The notes below the pieces were generated by a model that saw only the letters and a program-made list of their open reading frames with translations, made no database searches and had not been told where the DNA came from. From assembly GCA_003554565.1 (NCBI GenBank), contig PWGR01000033.1, positions 1 to 5,694 on the forward strand: a DNA stretch of 5,694 nucleotides, in the 5' to 3' direction. Each line of letters begins with the position of its first letter. The first letter of the stretch is position 1. The stretch is from Clostridia bacterium (lineage in GTDB: Bacteria; Bacillota; Sulfobacillia; SLMV01). Below, one piece after another: positions 5,529 through 5,694 of the stretch. The position numbers and the translations under genes were made by a program.

Positions 5529-5694
5529 GTCCCATCGGTTGATCGATTTTGAATATGTTGAGCTATTTTATCACGTGCAGCCGCGTACTTCAGCTGTGGC
5601 GCCAGCAACACGAAGCAGTCTGGTCCGGGTGGTAGTGGAGGTATCCAGTAGATTGCCGCCTGTTCGAGCGCCGCATGTTGGAAATTGGGCCGTG
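5525..5694 (-). CDS. C-terminal end of an unknown gene, coupled to the next one
   Basis: The minus-strand frame is open from the window edge for 55 codons to a TGA at 5525-5527; the start lies outside. The peptide is protein-like: HAALEQAAIYW, a proline-rich turn IPPLPPGPD, a hydrophobic strand CFVLLAP, and a helix with AAARDKIAQHI. The other two minus-strand frames are interrupted by stops here. The stop overlaps the GTG start of the following gene by four bases (GTGA), a typical arrangement of translationally coupled genes, which supports it as real. I do not recognise the family from this fragment. Confidence 0.6.
   Translation of the reverse strand, partial: RPNFQHAALEQAAIYWIPPLPPGPDCFVLLAPQLKYAAARDKIAQHIQNRSTDGT

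Noticed and set aside
1..5694. CRISPR array, insertion sequence, tRNA or rRNA gene
   Set aside because: No regularly spaced repeats, transposase motifs, terminal inverted repeats, or tRNA/rRNA signatures were seen on either strand.

Overview
The window suggests a moderately GC-rich, anaerobic, probably endospore-forming Firmicute (Clostridia-like). The grounds are strong AGGAGG-type ribosome binding sites, a LysM protein without a signal peptide, a secreted protein with a copper-amine-oxidase-N-like domain, and a FliL protein of Bacillus-like length and motif. This placement is inferred from gene style and not from a marker gene.

Layout from left to right. Positions 3-1268 (+) hold a GntP-family permease whose N-terminus lies outside the window. 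Facing it on the minus strand are a small VOC (glyoxalase-fold) protein (1423-1779) and, upstream of that, a three-LysM protein (1945-2538). A 200-bp divergent intergenic region (2539-2738) with two small perfect inverted repeats separates the LysM gene from a plus-strand agmatinase-family ureohydrolase (2739-3716) that has a complete Mn-binding and catalytic residue set. The ureohydrolase runs tail to tail, with only 4 bp between stop codons, into a FliL-like gene (3721-4146, minus). Upstream of fliL is a 332-bp stretch (4147-4478). It holds a hairpin directly after the preceding stop codon, a coding-like but frame-shifted relic, and a weak SigD/sigma-28-like -10 element. The right end carries a secreted or membrane-anchored protein with a copper-amine-oxidase-N-like domain (4479-5528, minus). 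It overlaps by a GTGA junction the 3' end of another minus-strand gene that the ORF listing misses because its start lies beyond the window (5525-5694).

Functional picture. The permease (organic-acid type) and the ureohydrolase (guanidino-compound hydrolysis) look catabolic, but they are separated by two minus-strand genes and are not one operon. The right-hand minus-strand genes form a translationally coupled pair, followed by an orphan fliL that may have its own promoter. I see no CRISPR array, tRNA, rRNA, insertion sequence, toxin-antitoxin pair or defence system, and no convincing new multi-gene system. The points most worth a second look are the altered signature motif in the GntP protein, the 4147-4478 interval, the paired inverted repeats before the ureohydrolase, and the unknown coupled gene at the right edge.
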